A stretch of 64,000 nucleotides of DNA from Acidobacteriota bacterium (GTDB taxonomy: Bacteria; Acidobacteriota; Terriglobia; Acidiferrales; UBA7541), in NCBI GenBank assembly GCA_003223255.1, contig QHYJ01000026.1:1-64000 (forward strand). The letters run 5' to 3'. The translations under genes were made by a program, and so were the position numbers. Positions 1 to 8,162 of the stretch are shown piece after piece. Positions within the stretch are counted from its first letter, which is position 1. Each line of letters begins with the position of its first letter. The notes under the pieces are model-generated. The model had not been told where the DNA came from and searched no databases. It saw nothing but the letters and a program-made list of their open reading frames with translations.

Positions 1-221
1 AAAAATCCTTCTCCACTTGCTCTGAACGGGTGGATCAACATTAATCCGAGGGAGGAGGGTCAATGCATTTTAGCGCTGTCGGGTTGAGCCGTCACAACAG
101 GTAGACGCCAGGATTCTAGAGACTTTGGTGAAGTCGGATTCTCGGCTTCCTGCTGGGACTTCGCGTGGATTGCTTCGTGGAAAGAACGACTGGTAAGCGA
201 CAAACGTAAAAGCTGGGTGTA

Positions 222-280
222 TGCCCATATGTAGGCACAAAGAATTAGCCAATATCCTGACTAACGCCCATATATGGGCA
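222..280. promoter_or_regulatory. Paired palindromic operator-like repeats upstream of the efflux operon
   Basis: Two copies of a 15-base element, GCCCATATRTRGGCA, lie at about 223-237 and 266-280, 43 bases apart, which is close to four helical turns. The downstream copy contains a perfect 14-base palindrome (GCCCATATATGGGC). Their position about 100 bases before the TolC-family gene suggests operators for a dimeric repressor controlling the efflux set. The regulator is not in the window, and no convincing -35/-10 pair was identified. The first roughly 220 bases hold no gene I can support. Confidence 0.5.
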
Positions 281-377
281 TTTAGGCGTGTCTCAAACTC
301 CCCTATTTCTCTTTGTACGATGTTCATTCTAAGGGTGTTATTTTGTTATGGAAACTTTATGCGGAATGGAGACTCTC

Positions 378-2087
378 ATGCACAATGCCAGGGCCAATGG
401 GAAAGAGGCAATGCTGAGAATTACGACACAGAAAAAGCGCGGGAAAACGGTCCTAAGTATCGAGGGGCGGCTGGCAGGGACCTTGGTTAGCACGTTGGAA
501 CAGTGCTGGCGAGAACTCCGGGGAGCGTCGGCGGACGACAAGTGGCAGGTAGACCTTTGCGGTGTGAGCTTTATCGACGCTTCGGGAAAGGTGTTGCTGA
601 AGGAAATTCACCGTCAGGGCGGGGAGCTGATTGCGGAAGGATGCCTGAACCAAGCGATCGTGGAGGACATCGTTAAGAGCAAGAAGGAAGCGAAGACCCA
701 GAACCGGAAAGATCGTGCCAAGGGGTCGCACATCGTTTTTTATATCGTGCTGCTGAGCTTGCTGTTGAACGCTGGGACGGCGCGTGCACAGTCGAGCCCG
801 AAGGCGCAGACGCTTCCCGCGGCGGCGCCAACTGGAGTAATGCGGCTGACGCTGGAGCAGGCAGTGGCACTAGCGCTGAAGCAAAACCCAACAGCGCAGA
901 TTGCGATTTTGACAGCTGCGCAAAGTGAGCAAGACAAGAACATGGCAAGGGCCGACTTGCTGCCGCAAGCAAATGCGCACATTTCCGATGAAGCGCAAAA
1001 AATAAACCTACGTGCGCAGTTTGGCGGGGTGGAGGCGTTTCCCGGGCTTCCGAAGACACTGGGTCCCTTCCAATTGTTTTCGGCCGGCCCCCGTGTCAGC
1101 GCACCGGTTTTTGATCTGACCTTGTGGAATAGGTATCTGTCGGCCGGGAATAGAGCGAGCGCGAGCCAAGCGAACAGCCTCTCTACGCGGGAACAAGTGA
1201 TTTTGCTGACGGTTTCGCAGTACATCGGAACGCTGCGCACAGTGGCGAACGTGCGAGCGTCGCAATCGCGGGTGGAGTTGGCGCAGGCGCTGTATGACCA
1301 GGCATCGGATTTGCAGAAAGAGGGAGTTGGCACGGGAATCGATACACTGCGCGCCAACGTGGAACTGCAGAACGAAAAGCAGCGGCTGCTCGAGGCGGTG
1401 AACGACCGGGAGACTGCGCTTTACGGGTTGAGCCGGCTCCTGAACCTGGATCCGCGGCAGAAGGTTGAGCTGGCAGATTCGTTGGGCTTTTTTGATACGC
1501 CGCAACCGGAAGTCGAGAACAGCATCGAGGCGGCGCTTGCCAACCGGCAAGAGTGGAAGGCGCTGGCTTCGCAGCTCAAGGCCGCCGAGTTTCAGAAGAA
1601 AGCAGCGTGGGATTCGCGACTGCCGACCGTGCGCTTTGACGGCACCTTCGCCTACGTAGGGACATCCGGGAACACCACGCTACCCACGTACACCTATCAA
1701 GGCAGCGTGAACCTGCCGCTGTTCACGGGGGGCAGGATTCGCGCGGAAGTTGCGAGCGCGGGCTTGGAGATCCGCAAGCTCGAGGAACAGCGCGCGGACT
1801 TGCGGAACCAGATTGCGCTGGAAGTAAAGACGGCGCTTCTGAATCTGGATTCCGCACGCAACGAGGTTCAGGTAGCCAATCTCGGCGTGCAACTTTCGAA
1901 GGAAGAGGTGGATCAAGCGCGGGACCGGTTCAAAGCGGGCGTGGCGAACAACATCGAAGTGATTCAGGCGCAGGATTCCCTGTCTCGCGCCAACGACAAC
2001 CAGATTGCCGCGCTTTACCGCTTCAATCAAGCGCGCGCAGACCTGGCACGATCCATCGGGCAGATGGAGAAAGTTTACGCGAAGTAA
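378..2087 (+). CDS. TolC-family outer membrane efflux protein with an N-terminal STAS-like domain
   Basis: The C-terminal 430 or so residues are a TolC/OEP protein: two repeats of long amphipathic helices (for example LTLEQAVALALKQNP and later LPLFTGGRIRAEV) that would form the outer-membrane exit duct for the EmrA/EmrB-like proteins downstream. Unusually, a typical signal-peptide core (VLLSLLLNAGTARAQ) sits internally near residues 120-137. Residues about 12-100 before it resemble a STAS/anti-sigma-antagonist domain with the motif FIDASG. There is no stop between the two parts. The start at 378 has GGAG six bases upstream; ATGs at 348, 366 and 411 are alternatives. A sequencing-level or natural loss of a stop between two once separate genes is possible. 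TolC assignment is firm; STAS assignment is moderate. Confidence 0.85.
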   Translation: MHNARANGKEAMLRITTQKKRGKTVLSIEGRLAGTLVSTLEQCWRELRGASADDKWQVDLCGVSFIDASGKVLLKEIHRQGGELIAEGCLNQAIVEDIVKSKKEAKTQNRKDRAKGSHIVFYIVLLSLLLNAGTARAQSSPKAQTLPAAAPTGVMRLTLEQAVALALKQNPTAQIAILTAAQSEQDKNMARADLLPQANAHISDEAQKINLRAQFGGVEAFPGLPKTLGPFQLFSAGPRVSAPVFDLTLWNRYLSAGNRASASQANSLSTREQVILLTVSQYIGTLRTVANVRASQSRVELAQALYDQASDLQKEGVGTGIDTLRANVELQNEKQRLLEAVNDRETALYGLSRLLNLDPRQKVELADSLGFFDTPQPEVENSIEAALANRQEWKALASQLKAAEFQKKAAWDSRLPTVRFDGTFAYVGTSGNTTLPTYTYQGSVNLPLFTGGRIRAEVASAGLEIRKLEEQRADLRNQIALEVKTALLNLDSARNEVQVANLGVQLSKEEVDQARDRFKAGVANNIEVIQAQDSLSRANDNQIAALYRFNQARADLARSIGQMEKVYAK

Positions 2088-2100
2088 AAATGGGGGGAGC

Positions 2101-3399
2101 ATGAGTGTCGAGATAGAAGTTGGACTGGAAAATGCGGCCAAGGCGCCGGCAGTCACCGAAGAGCTGCCTTTGGGAGAAGCCCCGAAGGGATTGGTCAATC
2201 CGAAAACAAAACGGTTGCTTCTTGGCGCGGGTGCGGTACTGCTGGCCACATTAGTCGGATTGTTCCTCTATTACCGCAATCGCGAATCGACCGACGACGC
2301 GCAGGTGGACGGACACATCACGCCCGTGGCTTCAAAAGTGTATGGACGGGTGGCCCAAGTGCTGGTGGACGATAACCAGGAAGTGAAAGCAGGGCAAGTG
2401 CTGGTGAAGATTGACCCGCGCGATTACCAGGCGGCGGTGGACCAAGCCAAGGCGGCTTTGCTGCTTGCCGAAAGCGAGGCGAAGTCTGCGGGAGTGGACG
2501 TGCCGCGCACGCGGGAAAACGTGCTGAGCGGCACAACGAGCGCGGACGCACAGCTGCTGGGAGCACAGGCAGACTTGGCGCGCGCACAGACGACTTACGA
2601 GCAGGCACAGACAGCGGATTTGGCATGGGCTCAAGCCAATGTGGAGAAAAGTCTGGCGAACGCGGAACTGGCAAAGGCGGATTTGGCGCGGTATCAGCCG
2701 CTGATGGAAAAAGGGGAGGTTTCGAAGCAGCAATACGACGCGGCGAAGGCCAACGCGGACGCCACCGCGAGCGCGCTGAAAGCGGATCGAGAGAAGCTAG
2801 CGCAGGCCAGGCGCAACGTGGACGTAGCCAAAGCGCAATTGGAAGCGGCCAAGGCGCGCGTCGAGCAGGCAAAGGCGGAATTAGCGTCTGCGCGCGCGAA
2901 CGTGAAGCAAGTGAGCATGAAAGCCGCGGACGCACAGGCAAAAATCGCGAAAGTGGAACAGGTGCGCGCTGCGCTGGAGGCCGCACAACTCAATTTGAGC
3001 TATACGGAGATTACTGCGCCCGTCGACGGTGTAGCGACGCACAAGCAGGTTGAGCCGGGACAGATTGTGCAAGCCGGTCAAGGACTGCTGGTAGTGGTTC
3101 CGCTGCAGAACGTTTGGGTGACGGCGAATTTTAGAGAGACGCAATTGAAAAATATGAAGCCGGGGCAAAAGGCGAGCGTGAAAGTGGACACGTATGGCAG
3201 GACATTCGCCGGGCACGTGGACTCAATCGCCGGCGCGACGGGTTCGGTGTTGAGCCTGCTGCCCCCGGAAAATGCTACTGGGAATTACGTCAAAGTAGTG
3301 CAGCGTATTCCGGTGAAGATTGTGCTGGATCCCATCCCTCCAGAAAAGGCGGTGTTGCGGCCAGGGATGAACGTGGACGCGACGGTGCTCACGGACTAA
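2101..3399 (+). CDS. HlyD/EmrA-family membrane fusion protein of a multidrug efflux system
   Basis: This is a periplasmic adaptor linking an inner-membrane pump to the TolC-like duct. It has one N-terminal membrane segment at residues about 38-60 (LLLGAGAVLLATLVG), then the biotinyl-lipoyl-like half motif (DAQVDGHITPVASKVYGRV), a long Ala/Lys/Glu coiled-coil hairpin, and the second half (ITAPVDGVATHKQVEPGQ). Length (432 aa) fits EmrA. The track start at 2005 lies inside the tolC gene. I use the ATG at 2101, which follows a GGGGGGAG ribosome site 13 bases after the tolC stop, so the two are an operon. It pairs with the MFS pump next door. Confidence 0.92.
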   Translation: MSVEIEVGLENAAKAPAVTEELPLGEAPKGLVNPKTKRLLLGAGAVLLATLVGLFLYYRNRESTDDAQVDGHITPVASKVYGRVAQVLVDDNQEVKAGQVLVKIDPRDYQAAVDQAKAALLLAESEAKSAGVDVPRTRENVLSGTTSADAQLLGAQADLARAQTTYEQAQTADLAWAQANVEKSLANAELAKADLARYQPLMEKGEVSKQQYDAAKANADATASALKADREKLAQARRNVDVAKAQLEAAKARVEQAKAELASARANVKQVSMKAADAQAKIAKVEQVRAALEAAQLNLSYTEITAPVDGVATHKQVEPGQIVQAGQGLLVVVPLQNVWVTANFRETQLKNMKPGQKASVKVDTYGRTFAGHVDSIAGATGSVLSLLPPENATGNYVKVVQRIPVKIVLDPIPPEKAVLRPGMNVDATVLTD

Positions 3400-3478
3400 G
3401 CGGGGAAATAAAGAAAGGGAGCAAGGCAGTCGTACGTAGCTAATGTAGGTGCACGAAGCGGGGTCAAGGACACGGGCG

Positions 3479-5068
3479 ATGAGACACAGGATTTTAGCCA
3501 AGCTGAGGAGGCCGGACGGGACGGTCAACCCTTGGGTGATCGCTATTACTGTCACCTTGGCGACGTTCATGGAGGTGCTGGACACCTCGATCGCGAATGT
3601 CTCGCTGCCACACATCGCCGGAAATCTGTCGGTCGGTCAGGATCAATCGACGTGGGTGCTGACCTCGTACCTGGTTTCGAACGCTATCATCCTGCCCCTG
3701 TCGGGCTGGTTCTCAGGACTGCTCGGCCGGAAACGGTTCTACATGACGTGCGTGGCGCTGTTCACGCTGAGTTCGTTTTTGTGCGGGCTGGCGCCGAGTC
3801 TGGGCGTGCTGGTGCTCTTCCGGATTTTGCAGGGCGCGGGCGGAGGCGGGCTGCAACCGAGCGAACAGGCGATTCTGAACGATACGTTTCCGCTGGAGAA
3901 GCGCGGCATGGCGTTTGCCGTGTACGGTCTGGCTGTGGTTGTTGCGCCGACGATCGGGCCGTGGCTAGGAGGTTGGATCACCGACAATTTTTCGTGGAGA
4001 TGGATTTTCTACATCAACGTGCCGGTGGGAATTCTTTCGCTGCTGCTGACAGGCTTGTTGGTCAGCGATCCGCCGTACATGAAGAAAGCGAATCTGAAGG
4101 CAGGGTTCCGGATCGATTACATCGGGATGGGATTGATCAGTCTCGGGCTCGGCAGCATGCAAGTTATCCTGGACAAAGGGCAGCGGGAAGACTGGTTTGC
4201 GTCGAACTTCATTCGCGGCTTTTTCGCGCTGATGCTAGTGGGAATCATCGCGGGAATCGTTTGGGAGTGGCGTGAAAAAGAACCCGTGGTGGATTTGCGA
4301 ATGCTGAGAGACCGCAACTTCGCTGTCGCCACGCTGGCTATGTTTTTCCTGGGCTTCGTGCTGTACGCCACGACGGTGCTGATCCCGCAGCTTTTGCAAC
4401 AGCTGATGGGCTACACGGCGCAACTGGCGGGCTTGGCGCTGTCTCCTGGCGGTGTAGTGATTATGTGCATGATGCCCATCGTAGGGATTCTGGTGTCCAA
4501 GGTGGACACGCGGATCCTCATCGCCTTTGGGTGTGTGGTGTGTTCGCTTGCTTTGTTCGTGATGGCGGGCTGGAACCTCGGGTTGGATTACCGGCACGCG
4601 GTTGAAGCGCGCATGCTGCAAAGTTTTGGGCTGGCGTTTCTGTTCATTCCCATCAACGTGGCGGCGTTTGCTTACGTGCCCAAAGAGAAGACCAATATGG
4701 GCACGGGGATCATTAATCTGGCGCGAAACATCGGGGCGAGCGTGGGAATTGCGTTTGTGACGACCATGCTGGACCGGAGGATACAGTTTCATACGGTGCG
4801 GCTGACGGAGCGGGCCAACGAGTTGAGCGCGGCGTATCACAACGCGCTGCAGGGCATCCAGTTGAAACTGGTTTCGGCGGGGTCGACTGCGGCGCATGCC
4901 AGCGCGCAAGCGTACGCGATGATTTACGGCACCATCGAACGGCAAGCCGCGATGCTGGCGTTTCTCGACGATTTCAAAATACTGGGTCTCGTATTTTTCG
5001 CGGTGATCCCGATTCTGCTGTTGATGAAGAAGCCGAAACTACGTGGAGGCGGGGTGCCGGTGCACTGA
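3479..5068 (+). CDS. DHA2-family (EmrB/QacA-type) 14-TM drug:H+ antiporter
   Basis: This proton-driven inner-membrane exporter has the DHA2 signature LDTSIANVSLPHIAG in TM1, the motif-A loop GLLGRKRFY and the motif LQGAGGGGLQPSEQA, followed by about 14 hydrophobic segments. Length (529 aa) is normal for EmrB. It completes a tripartite system with the TolC-like and EmrA-like proteins upstream. The track starts at a GTG (3449) without a ribosome site. The ATG at 3479 has AAGGA about nine bases upstream and a basic N-terminus suited to TM insertion, so I prefer it. Substrates cannot be told from sequence. Confidence 0.92.
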   Translation: MRHRILAKLRRPDGTVNPWVIAITVTLATFMEVLDTSIANVSLPHIAGNLSVGQDQSTWVLTSYLVSNAIILPLSGWFSGLLGRKRFYMTCVALFTLSSFLCGLAPSLGVLVLFRILQGAGGGGLQPSEQAILNDTFPLEKRGMAFAVYGLAVVVAPTIGPWLGGWITDNFSWRWIFYINVPVGILSLLLTGLLVSDPPYMKKANLKAGFRIDYIGMGLISLGLGSMQVILDKGQREDWFASNFIRGFFALMLVGIIAGIVWEWREKEPVVDLRMLRDRNFAVATLAMFFLGFVLYATTVLIPQLLQQLMGYTAQLAGLALSPGGVVIMCMMPIVGILVSKVDTRILIAFGCVVCSLALFVMAGWNLGLDYRHAVEARMLQSFGLAFLFIPINVAAFAYVPKEKTNMGTGIINLARNIGASVGIAFVTTMLDRRIQFHTVRLTERANELSAAYHNALQGIQLKLVSAGSTAAHASAQAYAMIYGTIERQAAMLAFLDDFKILGLVFFAVIPILLLMKKPKLRGGGVPVH

Positions 5069-5142
5069 AAAAGAGTTTTTTCGCTGTGAGACGTCAAACT
5101 GATTTCACCGAAAGAGTTTTGCGAAACTGGGGGGAGATGACA

Positions 5143-5796
5143 ATGGCGACACAAGGAGCTGTGGCAATACAAGGCAATGAGGAGAAGCTGATCCGCGCGG
5201 GGCAGCGCGGCGATCACCAGGCGGTGGAAACGCTCTTCCGCCGCTACGAGCGTCCGCTGTTCCAAACGGCACTGCGCGTGCTGGGCAACACGGAAGACGC
5301 GGAAGACGCGTTGCAAGACGGGCTGCTTTCAGCGTATCGCAATTTGAAGCGCTTTGAAGGCCGCTCGCAGTTTTCGACCTGGTTAACGCGGATTGTGATT
5401 AACGCGGCGCTGATGCGGCGTCGGAGCGCGAAGGCGCGTCCTGCGGTCTCTCTGGACGAACCGCCGCGCGAGGACGAATTGCCGGCGGCAGAGCGGTTTG
5501 CGGACGACGGGCTGACTCCCGAGCAGGTTTTCGCGAACACCGAAATTCGCGAGATGCTCAGCGAGAATCTCGACCAGCTTTCTCCGCTCTTGCGCACGGC
5601 GTTTGTGTTGCGCGAGGTGCAGGGCTATTCGACGGGCGAAGCCGCGAAGAAGCTGGGCGTCACCGAGAACACCTTGAAGGCGCGGTTGTGGCGCGCGCGG
5701 CACCAGCTTGCCGAGCGGTTAGGACGGCGCCTGCGGCGCATGCGGGACGACCTCACCGGCGGTGGCATGGGCGACGCCGAGTGCAGCTATTGCTGA
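5143..5796 (+). CDS. ECF-type (RpoE-like) RNA polymerase sigma factor
   Basis: Region 2 is visible at residues about 15-80 (ALRVLGNTEDAEDALQDGLL, with FSTWLTRIVINAALMRRR), and region 4 forms a C-terminal helix-turn-helix (FVLREVQGYSTGEAAKKLGVTENTLKARLWRAR). It would direct RNA polymerase to a stress regulon. The start at 5143 lies six bases after GGGGGAG; the track extends to a GTG at 5086. The last residues (CSYC) are unusual. No anti-sigma gene follows: a terminator lies about 50 bases downstream. Whether it controls the efflux operon just upstream is unknown; the 74-base gap allows cotranscription. Confidence 0.9.
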   Translation: MATQGAVAIQGNEEKLIRAGQRGDHQAVETLFRRYERPLFQTALRVLGNTEDAEDALQDGLLSAYRNLKRFEGRSQFSTWLTRIVINAALMRRRSAKARPAVSLDEPPREDELPAAERFADDGLTPEQVFANTEIREMLSENLDQLSPLLRTAFVLREVQGYSTGEAAKKLGVTENTLKARLWRARHQLAERLGRRLRRMRDDLTGGGMGDAECSYC

Positions 5797-5844
5797 GGAG
5801 TTGAGGTAAAGGAAGCAAAGGAAATCGGGGAAGTAAAGGATAAG

Positions 5845-5871
5845 AAGGCCGGCGGCATGCCGGCCTTTTTC
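5845..5871 (+). terminator. Rho-independent terminator after the ECF sigma gene
   Basis: A perfect nine-base stem, AAGGCCGGC/GCCGGCCTT with loop GGCAT, runs directly into TTTTT. It closes the efflux/sigma transcription block and separates it from convergent pheA. Confidence 0.85.
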
Positions 5872-5900
5872 CCTCATCGGAACATGCGGCCACTGCGAGC

Positions 5901-6758
5901 TTATCGCGAAGCGGCCTGATAGCGGCCGAGGACGCGGAGTTCGCTGGTGGCTTGTCGCACCTCGGCGAGAGCGTGGTCGAGGGTGGCGGCATCGTCCGCT
6001 TCCACGTCAACGAAGAACTGATATTCCCAGGGACGGCCGTGGATGGGGCGGCTCTCGATCTTGAGCAGATTCACGCCATGCTTGGCAAAAGGTTGGAGCG
6101 CAGCCAGCAGCGAGCCTGGACGGTGCGCCAAGCGCATGGCGAGAGAGGTTTTGCGAGCCTCAGCGTACAGCCAGGCAGCCGCTTCTTTTTCCGGCACGAG
6201 AAGGACGAAGCGTGTGAAGTTTTCTGCGTTGTCCTGGATGCGTTCGGCGAGAATCACGCCCTGATAATGCTCCGCGGCTCGGCGACCGGCGATGGCGGCG
6301 CGAGATTTATCTCCAGCAGAAATCATTTCGCGGACGCTGCCGGCGGTGTCTTCGGCGGGGATGCGCTTCCACTTCGGATGCGCGGCAAAAAAACGTTCGC
6401 ACTGCGCCAGCGCCATGGGGTGCGAAGCCACGGAGCGAATGTCTTCCAGCGAGGCTCCCCCGAGCGCGATAAGCTGCATCTCGATGGGCAAAATCGTTTC
6501 TGCAACGATGGCAAGGCGGCTCTCCAGTAGCAGATCGAACACGCGCACAACCGAACCCGCCAGTGAGTTTTCGACGGGAGCAAGAATCGCATCCGCCGTC
6601 CCTTCGGCGATGGAGCGAAAGATGGCTTCAAAGGTGGCGCGAGGGACCGTAGTGATGGATTGGCCGAGAAGCTGAATCGCCGCGGCTTCGCTGAACGCGC
6701 CGGGCTCCCCCTGGAAAGCCACGCGTAGAGTCCTGCGATCAGTTGTGGTCATGTTCAT
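5901..6758 (-). CDS. pheA: Prephenate dehydratase (monofunctional, PDT + ACT)
   Basis: It converts prephenate to phenylpyruvate in phenylalanine synthesis. Residues about 10-185 are the periplasmic-binding-like PDT catalytic fold: FQGEPGAFSEAAA at the start and the conserved TRF motif in NFTRFVLLV. Residues about 200-280 are an ACT domain with the phenylalanine-binding ESRP motif (LLKIESRPIHGRPWEYQFFV). There is no chorismate mutase domain, so this is the stand-alone 285 aa form. Feedback inhibition by Phe through the ACT domain is expected from the family. The gene stands alone and converges on the sigma gene. I checked its leader for a Phe-rich peptide and saw none. Confidence 0.95.
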   Translation of the reverse strand: MNMTTTDRRTLRVAFQGEPGAFSEAAAIQLLGQSITTVPRATFEAIFRSIAEGTADAILAPVENSLAGSVVRVFDLLLESRLAIVAETILPIEMQLIALGGASLEDIRSVASHPMALAQCERFFAAHPKWKRIPAEDTAGSVREMISAGDKSRAAIAGRRAAEHYQGVILAERIQDNAENFTRFVLLVPEKEAAAWLYAEARKTSLAMRLAHRPGSLLAALQPFAKHGVNLLKIESRPIHGRPWEYQFFVDVEADDAATLDHALAEVRQATSELRVLGRYQAASR

Positions 6759-6934
6759 GCGCTATCTTGCAATAATCCGCCAAGAACGAAAAGCGCCGCA
6801 GACGCGGCTTCAGGCGGCAAGACAATCCGCCGAGGGACTTGTCGTAGCCTTTCCTGGCGAAATGCCCTGCCAATTTGGAGGTTCGCCTGCGATTTTCATG
6901 GCGAATTCCGTGCGCCGGATCGAGGCGCAACGGC

Positions 6935-6940
6935 TATAAT
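6935..6940 (+). promoter_or_regulatory. -10 element (TATAAT) for the DinB gene
   Basis: A consensus TATAAT preceded by GGC lies 28 bases before the dinB-family start codon. No good -35 box is present at the standard spacing. Confidence 0.45.
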
Positions 6941-6967
6941 TTCCCGATTCCAAAGCGAGGTGTTCCC

Positions 6968-7495
6968 ATGAAAAGGCCGGGAGCTGGAGAATACGCAGAG
7001 TATTATGCGAAGTACATTGCGAAAGTGCCAGGTACGGATGTCCTGGGCATTCTTGAATCTGAGCGTCGACGGATGTCGCAGCTGTTTGCGGGACGCACGG
7101 AGCGCGACGGGAATTTCCGCTACGCCCCAGACAAATGGACAGTGAAAGAAGTTCTTGGGCACATCAGCGATACCGAGCGCATTTTTTCTTACCGGGCACT
7201 GCGGATCGGCAGGGGCGACCAGACACCGTTGGCGAGTTTCGAGCAGGATGATTTCGTCAAAAATGGAGGGTTTCCTTCCCGGACAATCGGAGACCTTGTG
7301 GAGGAGTTCGACGCAGTGCGTGGCGCCAGTATCGCGTTGTTTCGTTCTTTTGATGACCAGGCATGGTCGCGCCGCGGGGTAGCCAGCCAGAAGGAAGTGA
7401 CGGCGCGAGCGTTGGGCTACATCACCGCGGGACATCAAATTCACCACCGCATGATCCTGGAGGAGCAATACTTTCCGGGAATTCCGCGCGCTTGA
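6968..7495 (+). CDS. DinB-family (DfrB/YfiT-like) putative metalloenzyme
   Basis: This 175 aa protein has the DinB four-helix bundle pattern. A first metal-ligand histidine lies in VLGHISDTERIF, and the C-terminal GHQIHHRMILEEQY supplies the other two. The family includes thiol-dependent transferases and hydrolases, so the exact reaction cannot be assigned. The start at 6968 has GAGG upstream and a TATAAT box 28 bases earlier; the track start at 6875 is upstream of that box and unlikely. The gene is monocistronic, with decayed genes following on the opposite strand. Confidence 0.85.
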   Translation: MKRPGAGEYAEYYAKYIAKVPGTDVLGILESERRRMSQLFAGRTERDGNFRYAPDKWTVKEVLGHISDTERIFSYRALRIGRGDQTPLASFEQDDFVKNGGFPSRTIGDLVEEFDAVRGASIALFRSFDDQAWSRRGVASQKEVTARALGYITAGHQIHHRMILEEQYFPGIPRA

Positions 7496-7624
7496 GCTTC
7501 TCGCCCAGGGCCGGAGCCAGGGCAGTTCCCGGTCGGGCGTTCTATACGTTTATTATATTACACCGAATAGTAAATAAAAAAGGAAGCAGACTCCCGGCAA
7601 CCGAGGGCCAGGAGGATCGCCACC

Positions 7625-8095
7625 TGGAGGGTTTATTAAAGATGGCTCGGGGCCCTCGGGGCAGGGCTTTGCAAAGAGACGGCAGCCAAGCACGCTTCCT
7701 CGCCTTTGAGGTCAAGGCGTTCCACGTCGTGAGTCGAGGCCATGACGCAGCGCCAGTCGAGGCAATGCCGCAGGCCCAAGACATGGCCCAACTGGTGGGC
7801 GGATTCCTTCACCAAGCGCTGCCAGAGCAAAGTGGGACTGATGCCTTTGGACATGGGAACCCTTCTTTCAGGGGAAGCTTGCTTCGCGGTCGGACGGGGA
7901 CCTGAAGTTCCCTAGAAATAGAAGCAGGTGGCCAGCCACCGTAGGAATAAACCGCATCACAGAAGTTCTTTCGTTAGAACAGGTTGGGAATTCGGACGCA
8001 TTTGCGTGCAATTCCGCGAAGGCGTCGAGTGCGCCGTTTCGCACTGGGTGTAGGAAATCAACATAGTTGTTGGCTGGATCTTCCAACACCAATGA
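7625..8095 (-). pseudogene. Decayed archaemetzincin-like (AmzA) metalloprotease gene
   Basis: The C-terminal part reads LVKESAHQLGHVLGLRHC, then DWRCVM and LDLKGEEAC, which matches the archaemetzincin signature HExxHxxGxxHC-x4-CxM...CxxC. The catalytic Glu is replaced by Gln (HQLGH). The final CxxC is recovered only by shifting frame by one base (reads CLxCRLFAK in the other frame). The N-terminal part (HPVRNGALDAFAELHANAS, then RFIPT) is in a different frame again and is weakly similar. The boundaries are estimates. A gene this broken cannot give the enzyme. Confidence 0.65.
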
Positions 8096-8101
8096 GGCGG
8101 C

Positions 8102-8144
8102 AAACAAAAACTGGCCGGCAAGCCCATTTCGGAGTTTGCCGGCC
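8102..8144 (-). terminator. Rho-independent terminator downstream of the GcvH-like pseudogene
   Basis: A nine-base perfect stem (GGCCGGCAA/TTGCCGGCC) is followed on the minus strand by a T-rich tract (TTTTTGTTT). It lies 19 bases after the ancestral stop of the GcvH-like pseudogene and is still intact although the gene is broken. Confidence 0.75.
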
Positions 8145-8162
8145 ATCGGAAAGGAGGTTTGT

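Noticed and set aside
2005-2100. Upstream extension of the EmrA-like ORF to 2005
   Set aside because: It lies inside the tolC-like gene in another frame; the ATG at 2101 has a strong ribosome site.
6739-6930. Possible Phe attenuator upstream of pheA
   Set aside because: There is a small GC hairpin with some Ts, but no short ORF with clustered Phe codons.
8102-8146. Start of ORF 7868..8146 (MAGKLRNGLAGQF) as a protein N-terminus
   Set aside because: These codons are the two arms of an intrinsic terminator, not coding sequence.
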